A DNA stretch of 64,000 nucleotides, from contig NZ_AUDO01000004.1 in the NCBI RefSeq assembly GCF_000425505.1, forward strand, positions 1 to 64,000, written 5' to 3'. The DNA is from Flavobacterium frigidarium DSM 17623. Lineage in GTDB: Bacteria; Bacteroidota; Bacteroidia; Flavobacteriales; Flavobacteriaceae. The notes below the pieces were generated by a model. That model did no database searches and was not told the DNA's origin. It saw only the letters and a program-made list of their open reading frames with translations. Below, piece after piece: positions 1-8,325 of the stretch. The stretch's first letter is position 1. Every line of letters starts with the position of its first letter. The translations under genes and the position numbers were made by a program.

Positions 1-831
1 GTTGCTTGTCCGTCTCCAACAGTGTATACATAAGAATCTGTGCCTACAAAACCAGTTGCCGATTGGTAAGTATAATTACCATCTGCAGCAATAATTATCT
101 CTCCACCTTCCGCTGTGGTAAATGTTCCCGCTGTCACAGTTAAAATATCACCATCTGCATCGGTGTCGTTCGATTGTAAAGTAGCAGTTGAACTGTATAA
201 TACTTCTGAAGTCACTGTCGCAGAATCATCCACTGCAACTGGAGATGAATTTACTGGAGCATTTACTGTAAAAGTAACAGTTCCTGTAGCAGTTGCTTGT
301 CCGTCTCCAACAGTGTATACATAAGAATCTGTCCCTACAAAACCAGTTGCCGATTGATAGGTGTAGCTTCCATCTGCAGCGATAATGATCTCTCCGCCTT
401 CTACTGTGGCAAATGTTCCCGCTGTAACAGTCAAAGTATCGCCATCTGCATCGGTATCATTCGCTTGTAATGTAGCAGTTGAATTGTACAATACTTCTGA
501 AGTTGCTGTTGCTGAATCATCCACTGCAACTGGAGCTGAATTTAATTGAGCATTCACTGTAAACATAACCGTTCCTGTAGCAGTTGCTTGTCCATCTCCG
601 ACCGTATACACATAAGAATCTGTTCCAATAAAACCAGTTGCCGATTGATAGGTGTAACTTCCATCTGCAGCAATTATGATCTCTCCGCCTTCTGCCGTTG
701 TGAATGTTCCAGCTGTCACAGTTAACGTATCACCATCTGCATCGGTGTCATTCGATTGTAATGTAGCAGTTGAACTGTATAGAACTTCTGTGGTCGCTGT
801 TGCTGAATCATCTACTGCTATTGGAGCAGAA
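1..831 (-). repeat. Tandem 291-bp repeats coding for 97-residue Ig-like domains
   Basis: The motif gttgcttgtcc recurs at positions 1, 292 and 583, an exact 291-bp period (97 codons). Two full copies and most of a third lie in the window, and further copies probably lie to the left. Copies differ by only scattered substitutions, which points to recent duplication or gene conversion. Confidence 0.9.
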
Positions 832-3110
832 TTACATGTAAATCCCAATAGGGCATCATTAGCAGTTTTTGTATCAATGAATGCTCCGTAAACACGAATA
901 CTATTTAGAACACTCGCTACAGCAGCTGAACTAATTTTAATTTCGTCAAAACGCTTCGTAGTTTTAAAACCTACATTATAACGTCCTGCAGAAGAACCAA
1001 AAATATCAGCGATCACTGTTAAATTGAGTAAATCTCCGTCAGTGGCACTTTCTTGTAAAACCCCATATAAATAGGTGCTGATTTGTAAAGAACTAAGTAG
1101 GTCTAAAGCCACTAGTCCATTCGTATCTTGAATCGCAAATCCTGCAACACTACCAATAGGAAAAGTATTCAATATATCCTTAACAGCAATTGAAGGTCTT
1201 CCTAATGCGTTAACTGTAGTATTAATAGTTGCGTAGTCATTAATGTCACTCGAAATCACATTTTGAGTATCATTAACAGAGCATCCTACACATGCAATAC
1301 CCCCTATTCCTGTATTTTCACTATTCACTATAACTGGAAAGCCGTTAACACCATCATTTAAATAATACGTGGCATCACATTCAATAGGTTGCGTACAAAC
1401 TCTTTTAACAAAAGCATTATAAACATTAATAGTTCCAAGATTTACTCCTGCAATAGGATTACCAGCAATCAAACGTATCTCATCAAATTCTTCTGTAGCA
1501 ACAACTCCTATGGAATAACGATTACTTCCTGTCAGTAATGAACTACCCACTGTAGCAAGAATAGATTGTCCTGAGAATGTCTCCGCCTCATTGCCATTGT
1601 TATATGTTTTTATAGAGAAACCACCTAATAAACCTACATTGAGTAATGAGCTTGTTGCTATGTTAAATCCTGCATAAGTTCCTACAGGATAACTTCCCAG
1701 TACATTTTGGACAGCAATAGCAACATTCGAATTTAAAACTCCAGCAGCCAAATTTAAAGTAGCAAAATCTGTTTCACTCTCAGATATTAAATTTTCAGCA
1801 TTGTTTACAGAACTACCTATATTTAAAACACCTCCTACGCCAGTATTTTCATTACTGATAACTACAGGGAAGTCAGGATTTATTAAACTAGTTTCTGTAT
1901 TGCAAGCTAAATCATCTCCATCACAAAATTTTTCCACTACCGCCCCATATATCTGGGAACTGAACAAAACATTTAGAAGAGAGGTATATTCAATCTTAAT
2001 TTCGTCAAATTCTTTTGTCGTGACAAAGCCGAGAATAGCATTACCATTTCCATCAATTAAACTAGAGTTTATACCTATACTAGACGTAATTGCCGGATAA
2101 GTTTCCTGCTCAACTCCATCTAGGTAAGTAACAATATCGACTGTAGCACCTATCGAAGCTTGTAAAAGTCCTGCAGAGCTAACTTTAAAACCGGCAAATG
2201 TTCCTGCAGTATAATTAGTGATAACGTCTTTGACAGCAACTGCTCCCTTGTTACCAATTCCTGCAACCATGGATAGCGACGCAAAATCTGAAGTACTCTC
2301 CGAAATTACATTATCAATATTACTGATTGAACAACCAACACATATTCCAGTCAAGAATCCCGTATTGGCAGCACTTATTGCCACTGGGAAATCTGGGTTA
2401 GACCAGTCTGTTTTTGTATTGCATTCGAAATCAGTACTACTTGGAGCAGAAAATTGTTGAATTATAGCATTGTACACACGGTAATTACTAAGAACATCTA
2501 AAAGTAGTGATGTGTACTCAATTCTAATTTCGTCAAAAGGCGAACTTGTTATAAATCCTATTGTAGCTGTTCCGTCTGCATTTAAAAGATTTGAATTAAT
2601 ACTTACAAGCGAATTAACCGCGTTGTATGTTTCCCTCAAAGTACCATTATCATATGTTCTAATTTGTACACTAGCGCCTAAAGATACCCGAAGCAAACCT
2701 TCAGTTCCTATTCTAAATCCAGCATATGTTCCAGCAACATACGTATCATTAGCATCTTTTACACTTAAAATGGCATTGCAACCTATTCCAGTAATACTGA
2801 TATTAGAAAAATTATTAAAATTACTGTCGACTAAATTTCCAATATCTTCTACTTGACCCAAGCAAAGTGGTGTCAAACTGCCCACATCATTTAGAACAGT
2901 CGCTTGCAACTGATCAAATACAGTATTATTAACTAGTGGTACCTTAGTATTTGGTACAGGTATTCCAGGGTTTAATCTGTACTTGTCGTAATTTTTTTTG
3001 TTTGTGGAGCCGAAAACTTGTGGGCCAGATAATAGTAGCAATAATACAAAGGCAAAACCCAATGACTTTACTATATTAATACTGACATTTTTTAAAGTAG
3101 AGTTACTCAT
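1..3110 (-). CDS. Large secreted repetitive surface protein with Ig-like repeats (partial, C-terminus outside window)
   Basis: An open frame starts at the ATG at 3110 and runs unbroken on the minus strand off the left edge, so at least 1036 residues are visible. An N-terminal signal peptide is clear (hydrophobic FAFVLLLLLSG around residues 20-30). It is followed by four divergent repeats of about 175 residues (near residues 90, 265, 440 and 615). Each repeat has the pattern NxIS..DFA.L, then AGT(F/Y)AGF, then FDEI.IEY. From about residue 760 there are near-identical 97-residue Ig/cadherin-like repeats containing VAVDDSATA, NDTDADGD and DGSYTYQSATGF. These resemble Bacteroidota Ig-like adhesin repeats whose proteins often end in a type IX sorting domain, but that end is not visible here. 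A role in adhesion or gliding is inferred. Many short ORFs on the plus strand here are shadows. Confidence 0.85.
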   Translation of the reverse strand, partial: MSNSTLKNVSINIVKSLGFAFVLLLLLSGPQVFGSTNKKNYDKYRLNPGIPVPNTKVPLVNNTVFDQLQATVLNDVGSLTPLCLGQVEDIGNLVDSNFNNFSNISITGIGCNAILSVKDANDTYVAGTYAGFRIGTEGLLRVSLGASVQIRTYDNGTLRETYNAVNSLVSINSNLLNADGTATIGFITSSPFDEIRIEYTSLLLDVLSNYRVYNAIIQQFSAPSSTDFECNTKTDWSNPDFPVAISAANTGFLTGICVGCSISNIDNVISESTSDFASLSMVAGIGNKGAVAVKDVITNYTAGTFAGFKVSSAGLLQASIGATVDIVTYLDGVEQETYPAITSSIGINSSLIDGNGNAILGFVTTKEFDEIKIEYTSLLNVLFSSQIYGAVVEKFCDGDDLACNTETSLINPDFPVVISNENTGVGGVLNIGSSVNNAENLISESETDFATLNLAAGVLNSNVAIAVQNVLGSYPVGTYAGFNIATSSLLNVGLLGGFSIKTYNNGNEAETFSGQSILATVGSSLLTGSNRYSIGVVATEEFDEIRLIAGNPIAGVNLGTINVYNAFVKRVCTQPIECDATYYLNDGVNGFPVIVNSENTGIGGIACVGCSVNDTQNVISSDINDYATINTTVNALGRPSIAVKDILNTFPIGSVAGFAIQDTNGLVALDLLSSLQISTYLYGVLQESATDGDLLNLTVIADIFGSSAGRYNVGFKTTKRFDEIKISSAAVASVLNSIRVYGAFIDTKTANDALLGFTCNSAPIAVDDSATATTEVLYSSTATLQSNDTDADGDTLTVTAGTFTTAEGGEIIIAADGSYTYQSATGFIGTDSYVYTVGDGQATATGTVMFTVNAQLNSAPVAVDDSATATSEVLYNSTATLQANDTDADGDTLTVTAGTFATVEGGEIIIAADGSYTYQSATGFVGTDSYVYTVGDGQATATGTVTFTVNAPVNSSPVAVDDSATVTSEVLYSSTATLQSNDTDADGDILTVTAGTFTTAEGGEIIIAADGNYTYQSATGFVGTDSYVYTVGDGQA

Positions 3111-3923
3111 AAAAAACAGTTTAAATTAGAAAATAAATGATTGTGGTATTTGTGGTATTTGTATGCGTATTCTATCAAACGCTCATTTAAAGAGCTCGTT
3201 TATTGATTATTAAATAAATGTTGAATTAATAATATTTCTAATAATTTTAAAAGCTATGAGGGATAGTAAATTTCAGATTAGTATGTAAAGATCCTCACCC
3301 AATCGATTTTAAATCGTTAGATGCATTATGTATAAATTAAAAAAAGTAGCAATTAAGAATTTAGACTACATTAAAAAATATGTACCTTATTAGATTAAAG
3401 GATCGTATATAATTGATTTATAAAGTAGAAAATCAAAATTGACAAAATTTAAGAGTGGTAAATAGGATGCCAAACCTTTCAGGTTAGCACTTGAACATTC
3501 TTTACACAGAATGTTAATAGAACCTTTTCTTTGAGTTGGGGCAAAAAAAATCATATCGTTGTATTTAGTAGTTGATATTTAATATAATAATTGTAGGTTT
3601 TTTCATTATACTTAATAATATAAAGATATAAATAATTATTGAAAATTGATATAGATCAAGATTATTTAAATAAAAACTTTTGTGCTATATCTAAGAATTG
3701 CTTAAACCAACCGGCAACAAAACCTCAATAAACTGAAAATAAAACGAGTAGGTGTTTGATGTAATTTACGATTAAAAGCTAATTTTGGTTTTAAATTAAC
3801 ATTGTTATTTAATATTTTAACATTTTAATCTTATAAAAATCGATATTTTGTACTAATTATAGTATGTAATATCGTTGGTTTTAATATATTAGCAGTTCCA
3901 AAAAACCAAAACTACATTATATC
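3111..3923. other. Long AT-rich intergenic region, no gene seen
   Basis: This 813-bp stretch separates the surface protein (minus) from a small plus-strand ORF, so it should hold divergent promoters. The only clear structure is a perfect 8-bp inverted repeat (aacattct / agaatgtt) at 3494-3515 with a 6-nt loop. No convincing RNA gene or coding frame was recognised. Confidence 0.5.
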
Positions 3924-4160
3924 GTGAAAGAAAAACTGCTATTACACAAGATGCAGCTCAAACGGGCAAAGGAAGTACTCCAAGTGCTTGAAGTTCAAAA
4001 AAACCAAATTAGTATTGAATTAGAAAAGAATCCCTCTTGTTCTGCTTTGAATAAAGATCTTAGGCTGATTGTACTTGACATTAAAATTACTTGCAATGAA
4101 ATCGAACAAGCTAAAAGCGATATAGACCTCACTCAAGCAGAAATATTGAAAATAGTTTAA
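3924..4160 (+). CDS. Small Lys/Glu-rich coiled-coil protein, hypothetical
   Basis: This 78-residue frame starts at GTG (3924); an ATG lies nine codons further in at HKMQLKRA. Nearly the whole length is charged and leucine-rich, with heptad-like spacing (KRAKEVLQVLEVQKNQI, then DLRLIVLDIKITCNEIEQAKSDI), so it is predicted to be a helical coiled coil. There is no signal peptide or membrane segment. No family was recognised. It stands alone between two long AT-rich gaps, and its reality rests only on composition. Confidence 0.4.
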   Translation: MKEKLLLHKMQLKRAKEVLQVLEVQKNQISIELEKNPSCSALNKDLRLIVLDIKITCNEIEQAKSDIDLTQAEILKIV

Positions 4161-4378
4161 AGAATTACATTTTACAAATTTAAATGCTATTCACCCTAAT
4201 TTAGTCTGAATTTAATAATTATGTTTGAATAATTATTATCGTGATGCTGAGAAGCATTTGTCACAATCTTTTTATAATTCTCCATATCGTTTACAAAATG
4301 AAAGTTTTATAATATAATAATACTAAAATATAACAAAAAATTAGCTGATAAAATTATTTAAACTTTGATAAAATTAAA

Positions 4379-4386
4379 TACTTTTG
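4379..4386 (+). promoter_or_regulatory. Bacteroidota -7 element TAnnTTTG upstream of the DUF4369 lipoprotein gene
   Basis: TACTTTTG lies 27 nt upstream of the ATG at 4414 and matches the Bacteroidota housekeeping -7 consensus TAnnTTTG. No TTTG at the ideal 19-nt distance is present, so the -33 half is weak. Confidence 0.55.
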
Positions 4387-4413
4387 CAGCTTAACTCAAT
4401 TAACTAATTTATA

Positions 4414-5166
4414 ATGAAAAAATTAATTTTATTCCTTACTGCTGCAGTAGTATTCACTTCATGCAATAAAGATAAGTACACTATCTCTGGAACTGCACAA
4501 GGGATTGAAAATGGTAAAACCATTATTGTTGAAACACAAGACGCTAATGGTATGGGAATGATAGCTGTTGACACAGTTAAAGTTGAAAACGAAAAATTTG
4601 AAATTGAAGGTAAAGCAACAGAACCTATTTTCCATACATTACAAGTTGAAGGTGTTCAAGGTAAAGTACCATTCATTTTAGAAAATGGTGACATCTCAGT
4701 TGTCATCGATAAAGACAGTATCCAAAAATCGAAAGTTTCAGGAACATATAACAATGACGAATACGTTAAATTTAACGAGGAAATCAAAGTAGTTCAAAAG
4801 AAATTAATGGATTTTCAAACAAACAATATGCAAGCTATGAATACGGCTCAGCAAAATAAAGATACTGTTGTCATTAATAACTTAATGCAACAATTCTCTA
4901 AACTTCAAGAAGAAGTAGCTGTTTCATCTAAAGCAAAGTATATTAAATATGCTGAAACGCACCCTAAATCATTGATTAGTGCATTAATTTTACAAGGAAT
5001 GGCTAATGATCCATCTGCAGATATTAAAAAGACAGAATCAATTTACAACAGTTTTGATGAGTCTTTAAAGAACACTAAACCTGGAAAAGAAATTAAAACA
5101 AAATTAGACCAAATGAAATCGCCTACAACTGGAGCTGCTGCACCTGCTGTTGGTGACGCTAAATGA
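4414..5166 (+). CDS. DUF4369-type lipoprotein, N-terminal half of a thiol-disulfide oxidoreductase cut by an in-frame TGA
   Basis: The 250-residue product has a lipoprotein signal (MKKLILFLTAAVVFTSC, lipobox Cys about residue 17). It then has a DUF4369-like beta domain (YTISGTAQGIENGKTI, then GKVPFILENGDISVVID) and a helical linker. In this family the protein normally continues into a thioredoxin domain, giving about 370-390 residues. Here the frame reaches TGA at 5164-5166 right after VGDAK. The same frame then resumes as RSDFSAPNPQGK and runs into the thioredoxin domain at 5224. The two pieces are therefore one gene split by a nonsense codon rather than two natural genes. A point mutation, a tiny local rearrangement or a sequence error could explain it. 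It is envelope-anchored and probably acts in redox or respiratory protein maturation. Confidence 0.8.
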   Translation: MKKLILFLTAAVVFTSCNKDKYTISGTAQGIENGKTIIVETQDANGMGMIAVDTVKVENEKFEIEGKATEPIFHTLQVEGVQGKVPFILENGDISVVIDKDSIQKSKVSGTYNNDEYVKFNEEIKVVQKKLMDFQTNNMQAMNTAQQNKDTVVINNLMQQFSKLQEEVAVSSKAKYIKYAETHPKSLISALILQGMANDPSADIKKTESIYNSFDESLKNTKPGKEIKTKLDQMKSPTTGAAAPAVGDAK

Positions 5167-5223
5167 AGGTCTGATTTCTCAGCTCCTAATCCGCAAGGAA
5201 AAATTGTTTCTTTAAAGGAGAGC

Positions 5224-5571
5224 ATGGGAAAAGTAACTATTGTTGATTTTTGGGCGTCTTGGTGTGGTCCATGTAGACAAGAAAACCCTAATGTTGTCGC
5301 TATGTACAATGAGTTGCATAGTAAGGGATTAAACATTATAGGAGTTTCACTAGACAAAGACGCTGCTAAATGGAAAGAAGCTATAGCAAAAGACAAGCTT
5401 ACTTGGACTCATGTTTCAAACCTAAAATTTTGGGACGAACCTATAGCAGCACAATACAAAGTAGAAGCGATTCCAGCAACGTTTATATTAGATGCATCTG
5501 GAAAAGTTGTTGCTAGAGATCTTAGAGGCGCAGAATTAAAAGCAAAAGTCTTAGAGCTGTTGAGCAAATAA
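5224..5571 (+). CDS. TlpA/ResA-like thioredoxin domain, C-terminal half of the split gene above
   Basis: The 115-residue frame carries the active-site motif WASWCGPC near residues 10-17, the cis-proline segment AIPATFIL, and a C-terminal helix, as in TlpA/ResA-like thioredoxins. It is in exactly the same frame as the upstream DUF4369 gene, and the 57 nt between them also read as family-like sequence (SDFSAPNPQGKIVSLKES). An internal ATG could in principle restart translation, but the product would lack a signal peptide and would stay in the cytoplasm. It is best regarded as the 3' part of one interrupted gene. Confidence 0.8.
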   Translation: MGKVTIVDFWASWCGPCRQENPNVVAMYNELHSKGLNIIGVSLDKDAAKWKEAIAKDKLTWTHVSNLKFWDEPIAAQYKVEAIPATFILDASGKVVARDLRGAELKAKVLELLSK

Positions 5572-5608
5572 GATTGACCTTAAAGGTAATTATCATATAA
5601 CATATTTA

Positions 5609-5634
5609 AAACCTCCCTAGTGGAGGTTTTTTTA
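5609..5634 (+). terminator. Rho-independent terminator after the thioredoxin gene
   Basis: A 7-bp stem (aacctcc / ggaggtt) with a short loop is followed by a run of seven T, 35 nt after the stop at 5571. Confidence 0.85.
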
Positions 5635-5914
5635 TTTATATAGTATTCTACTCTAATTAAAATGTGTAATCAAGTTTCACGTCATACATGTTTTAATCAA
5701 TTAATGACCAAATGTTATCTAAACAGTAAAAAGTACATAGAAAAAAGACGCGTTACATCACACTTCGCATATAACGTACCTCTAAATTATTCCTAAAATG
5801 GTACTAATTATAGTTTATTGAAATATAAAATTAAAAAATAATATTTTTATATTATTCACTTCCAATACATTAAAAATATTATGAAAAATAATGCAAAATT
5901 AAGTGTCAAAAATG
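5635..5914. other. Intergenic region, no gene seen
   Basis: AT-rich spacer between the terminator and the tRNA promoter. I see no ORF or structure worth naming in it. Confidence 0.5.
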
Positions 5915-5945
5915 TTTGTAGAAACGAAAAGTGTTCCTATATTTG
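5915..5945 (+). promoter_or_regulatory. Promoter of tRNA-Tyr
   Basis: TTTG at 5915-5918 and TATATTTG at 5938-5945 are separated by exactly 19 nt, a textbook Bacteroidota sigma-A promoter (TTTG-N19-TAnnTTTG). It lies 42 nt upstream of the tRNA 5' end. Confidence 0.8.
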
Positions 5946-5987
5946 CCACCGCTAACAACAACAACAAACGTTGTTATCAAAGGCCTC

Positions 5988-6069
<82 letters not shown>

Positions 6070-6137
6070 CTAAAAGGGATTAAGATTAAAAAATGAAAGT
6101 TTTTCAATCTTTTCAAAAGTCCTCAAAAAAAGTGTTA

Positions 6138-6170
6138 AGCCTGCAAATCCAACGATTTGCAGGCTTTTTT
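6138..6170 (+). terminator. Terminator downstream of tRNA-Tyr
   Basis: A 12-bp perfect stem (agcctgcaaatc / gatttgcaggct) with a 4-nt loop is followed by six T. It lies between the tRNA and the integrase, just inside the presumed element end. Confidence 0.85.
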
Positions 6171-6227
6171 CATTTTCTGCACTTTGTCAAAATTTATAAA
6201 AGCGCTCAAAGTTTCTATGGCAGAATC

Positions 6228-6298
6228 GTGGCACATTTGTGTTTTTCGAAAATGTGCCACAGAATATGAGTTAAACCCTTATACACACAGGGGTTAAC
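6228..6298. repeat. Inverted repeats between tRNA and integrase (candidate integrase/excisionase arm sites)
   Basis: A perfect 11-bp inverted repeat, gtggcacattt (6228-6238) and aaatgtgccac (6250-6260), has an 11-nt spacer. A second, imperfect pair follows: gttaaaccc (6270-6278) and gggttaac (6291-6298). Their place in the presumed attL region, 64 to 134 bp before the integrase start, suggests protein binding sites, but this is inference. Confidence 0.5.
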
Positions 6299-6361
6299 GT
6301 GCTTAACGACTTGATTTTTTGACGTTATAATTCTACATTTATTAACCTTAAAAGTTGAATT

Positions 6362-7666
6362 ATGTTAGAAAGCAGTTTTGGGCTGGTTTTCTTTTTGAAA
6401 ATCCCCCGCAATGAAAGTAAAATTAGAACCATTTATCTTAGAATTACAGTAGATGGGATACCTAAAGAAACATCTACGAAACGTAAATGGGATATCTCAC
6501 GTTGGGATCAAAAACTAGAAAGAGCAATCGGAACTAAAGAAGATGCGAAATCTATTAATATGTTCTTAGAGTCTCTTACGTTGAAAATTAATGAGTACAA
6601 AACAGAGAACATGTATAACGGAAAAGTTATTACTGCTCAGAAAGTTATGGATTACATCTTAGGGAAAAATGCCGCGAGAGTCAAAGTACTTGAAGAGTTC
6701 CAAAAGCATAATGATGAAATGACGGCTTTGCTGGGTAAAGGATACGCAAAAGGAACTCTCGACCGTTTTACTATAACTATTAATCATTTACGAGCTTTTA
6801 TTCGACTTAAATTTAATGCTGAAGATCTTGATTTTTCTGATTTGAATCTCGAATTTATAAAAGACTTTCAATTTTACTTACGTTCTGTTCGCAATTGCAG
6901 CAATAATACAACCTTAAAATATATCGCTAACTTTAAAAAAATAGTACTTCGTGCTATTGATAATGAAGTTATCCTGAAAGATCCTTTTAAGAACTTTAAA
7001 GCTAAAAAATCAAAAATTATAAAAAAGCCTCTTTCAACTCAGGAATTATATGAGTTAGAACGACATTACTTTAGTACTGATAGACTCAATGTAGTTAGAG
7101 ACGTGTTCGTCTTTCAATGCTACACGGGATTAGCTTATATCGACGTATATCAATTAAAAAAGACTGATATTAAAGTGGGTGTCGATAAACAATCGTGGAT
7201 CATGTCTGAAAGACAAAAAACAGGCTCTGCAACTAATGTTCCTCTCCTACCGCAAGCACTTAAAATAATCGATAAATATAAAGATCATCCTCTTTGTATA
7301 CAACGTGGCACTGTCTTGCCTGTAGCCTCAAACCAAAAAATGAATGAATATTTGAAGGAGATTGCTTTACTGTGTGCTTTTCCTTTTACTCTCAATACAC
7401 ACATGGCTCGCAGGACCTTCGGAAGAACTGTTACGTTACAAACCAATGTACCGATCAATGTTGTGAAGGAAATGCTTGGACATTCCTCTGTGAAGCAGAC
7501 AGAAGCCTACGCTATTACCGAGCAAGTAACAGTTGGACGGGAAATGGCATTGCTTAATAAACGGATAAATAAAACGGATCCAGTAATGTGTGAGTCAGAT
7601 CTAGCCATCCTTACCAGATTAGAAAAGGAGATAAAAAAAATCAAACAGAAGTATCACTTATCTTGA
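6362..7666 (+). CDS. int: Tyrosine recombinase/integrase of the mobile element
   Basis: The 434-residue protein has the Bacteroidota conjugative-transposon integrase layout. An N-terminal arm-binding domain (about 1-90, IRTIYLRITVDG) is followed by a SAM-like core-binding domain (about 105-210) and a C-terminal catalytic domain. The catalytic box HMARRTF (HxxR), the GH of MLGHSSVKQTEAYA and its final Tyr are present. The first catalytic arginine is absent: the box reads CYTGLAYIDV, with Ala where most recombinases have Arg. IntDOT of CTnDOT likewise lacks Arg I. It catalyses site-specific integration and excision at the tRNA-Tyr end. It is followed by a bidirectional terminator. Confidence 0.93.
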   Translation: MLESSFGLVFFLKIPRNESKIRTIYLRITVDGIPKETSTKRKWDISRWDQKLERAIGTKEDAKSINMFLESLTLKINEYKTENMYNGKVITAQKVMDYILGKNAARVKVLEEFQKHNDEMTALLGKGYAKGTLDRFTITINHLRAFIRLKFNAEDLDFSDLNLEFIKDFQFYLRSVRNCSNNTTLKYIANFKKIVLRAIDNEVILKDPFKNFKAKKSKIIKKPLSTQELYELERHYFSTDRLNVVRDVFVFQCYTGLAYIDVYQLKKTDIKVGVDKQSWIMSERQKTGSATNVPLLPQALKIIDKYKDHPLCIQRGTVLPVASNQKMNEYLKEIALLCAFPFTLNTHMARRTFGRTVTLQTNVPINVVKEMLGHSSVKQTEAYAITEQVTVGREMALLNKRINKTDPVMCESDLAILTRLEKEIKKIKQKYHLS

Positions 7667-7732
7667 AATCACAGCAAATACTGTTTATTATCTAGAACTT
7701 GAAGACAATTGGAACATATTATTTCAAAACGC

Positions 7733-7766
7733 AAAAAGGTTGCTACCATCATGGAGCAACCTTTTT
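7733..7766. terminator. Bidirectional terminator between integrase and the convergent small gene
   Basis: A 12-bp stem (aaaaaggttgct / agcaaccttttt) has A and T runs on both sides. It overlaps the last codons of the minus-strand gene ending at 7749, so it can serve both converging transcripts. Confidence 0.8.
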
Positions 7767-8063
7767 GTCTTTCAGATAGACTTCACTTTTAACACCGGGA
7801 TGGTAGGAAGGAAAATATTCGATGTATCCTAAATTCTGTAATTCTTTAAAATACTTATGATAGGTTGGTATCGTATTAATATGCGATAGTGCCATGATTT
7901 TACTTCGACTCACTTTAATATTTTGCATTTGTCCCTGCTTATAACCCAAACTAAGTATAGCAAGTAATAGCGCGAAATGCCAAACGTTTAATCGAGGATC
8001 TTCCATATAAATCAAAAAAGTATTCATCAAACTATCCTTACTACTTTTATTTGCATCTTTCAT
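7749..8063 (-). CDS. Small winged-helix-like protein of the element, hypothetical
   Basis: This 104-residue protein has the pattern of a replication- or regulator-like winged helix. A helix NVWHFALLLAILSLGYKQG is followed by ISRSKIMALSHINTIPTYHKYFKELQNLGYI, a sequence typical of small HTH proteins in which a structured recognition helix precedes a beta hairpin. (The first residues of that segment read VSRSKIM.) It overlaps the upstream HTH gene by 17 bp, so the two are translationally coupled. Small HTH genes are common next to integrases of Bacteroidota conjugative elements, so a role in excision or control is plausible but unproven. Confidence 0.65.
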   Translation of the reverse strand: MKDANKSSKDSLMNTFLIYMEDPRLNVWHFALLLAILSLGYKQGQMQNIKVSRSKIMALSHINTIPTYHKYFKELQNLGYIEYFPSYHPGVKSEVYLKDKKVAP

Positions 8064-8325
8064 CTGTAAAAAGTTTAAGGAGATCCACTTTATTATAGTA
8101 GTACGAGCCGAGTATTTTTTTATATCGTACTTTTTGGGTCACTCTTAAATTTTGAATAGATCCCGGAGACATATTCATTAATAGCCTGACTTGCTTGCTT
8201 TTTATCCATTCTTGGTCTACTATTTCATTCTGAACTTCCCTAGTCTGTGTCATTAAAGTACCGATATTGCATAATAGCTCCAAACCAAACTGCCTCAAAT
8301 CTTCTTTCGTTACCATGTCATTCAT
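8047..8325 (-). CDS. Excisionase-like helix-turn-helix protein (HTH_17 type)
   Basis: The 92-residue protein carries a MerR/excisionase-type HTH in its second half: WIKSKQVRLLMNMSPGSIQNLR, with the middle residues forming the helix-turn-helix, then a wing around YKKILGSYYYNKVDLLKL. Such small proteins commonly act as recombination directionality factors or regulators in Bacteroidota integrative elements. The ATG at 8325 is preceded by a GAGGAAATT ribosome site, unusually strong for this phylum. It is coupled to the next small gene by a 17-bp overlap. The function as Xis is inferred from position and fold. Confidence 0.72.
   Translation of the reverse strand: MNDMVTKEDLRQFGLELLCNIGTLMTQTREVQNEIVDQEWIKSKQVRLLMNMSPGSIQNLRVTQKVRYKKILGSYYYNKVDLLKLFTDERCK

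Noticed and set aside
1..831. Regular 291-bp repeats as a possible CRISPR-like array
   Set aside because: Period and identity are those of coding Ig-like domains in one open frame; there are no short repeats with unique spacers.
115..2856. Several short plus-strand frames over the left end
   Set aside because: They are antisense shadows of the long minus-strand repeat protein, which has a signal peptide and regular repeats in its own frame.
5164..5166. TGA as a selenocysteine codon
   Set aside because: The codon lies in a linker, not at a redox site, and no SECIS-like hairpin follows. Relatives of this family have ordinary residues here.
5043..5396. 117-codon minus-strand frame over the thioredoxin gene
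   Set aside because: Shadow of the plus-strand gene; no family features.
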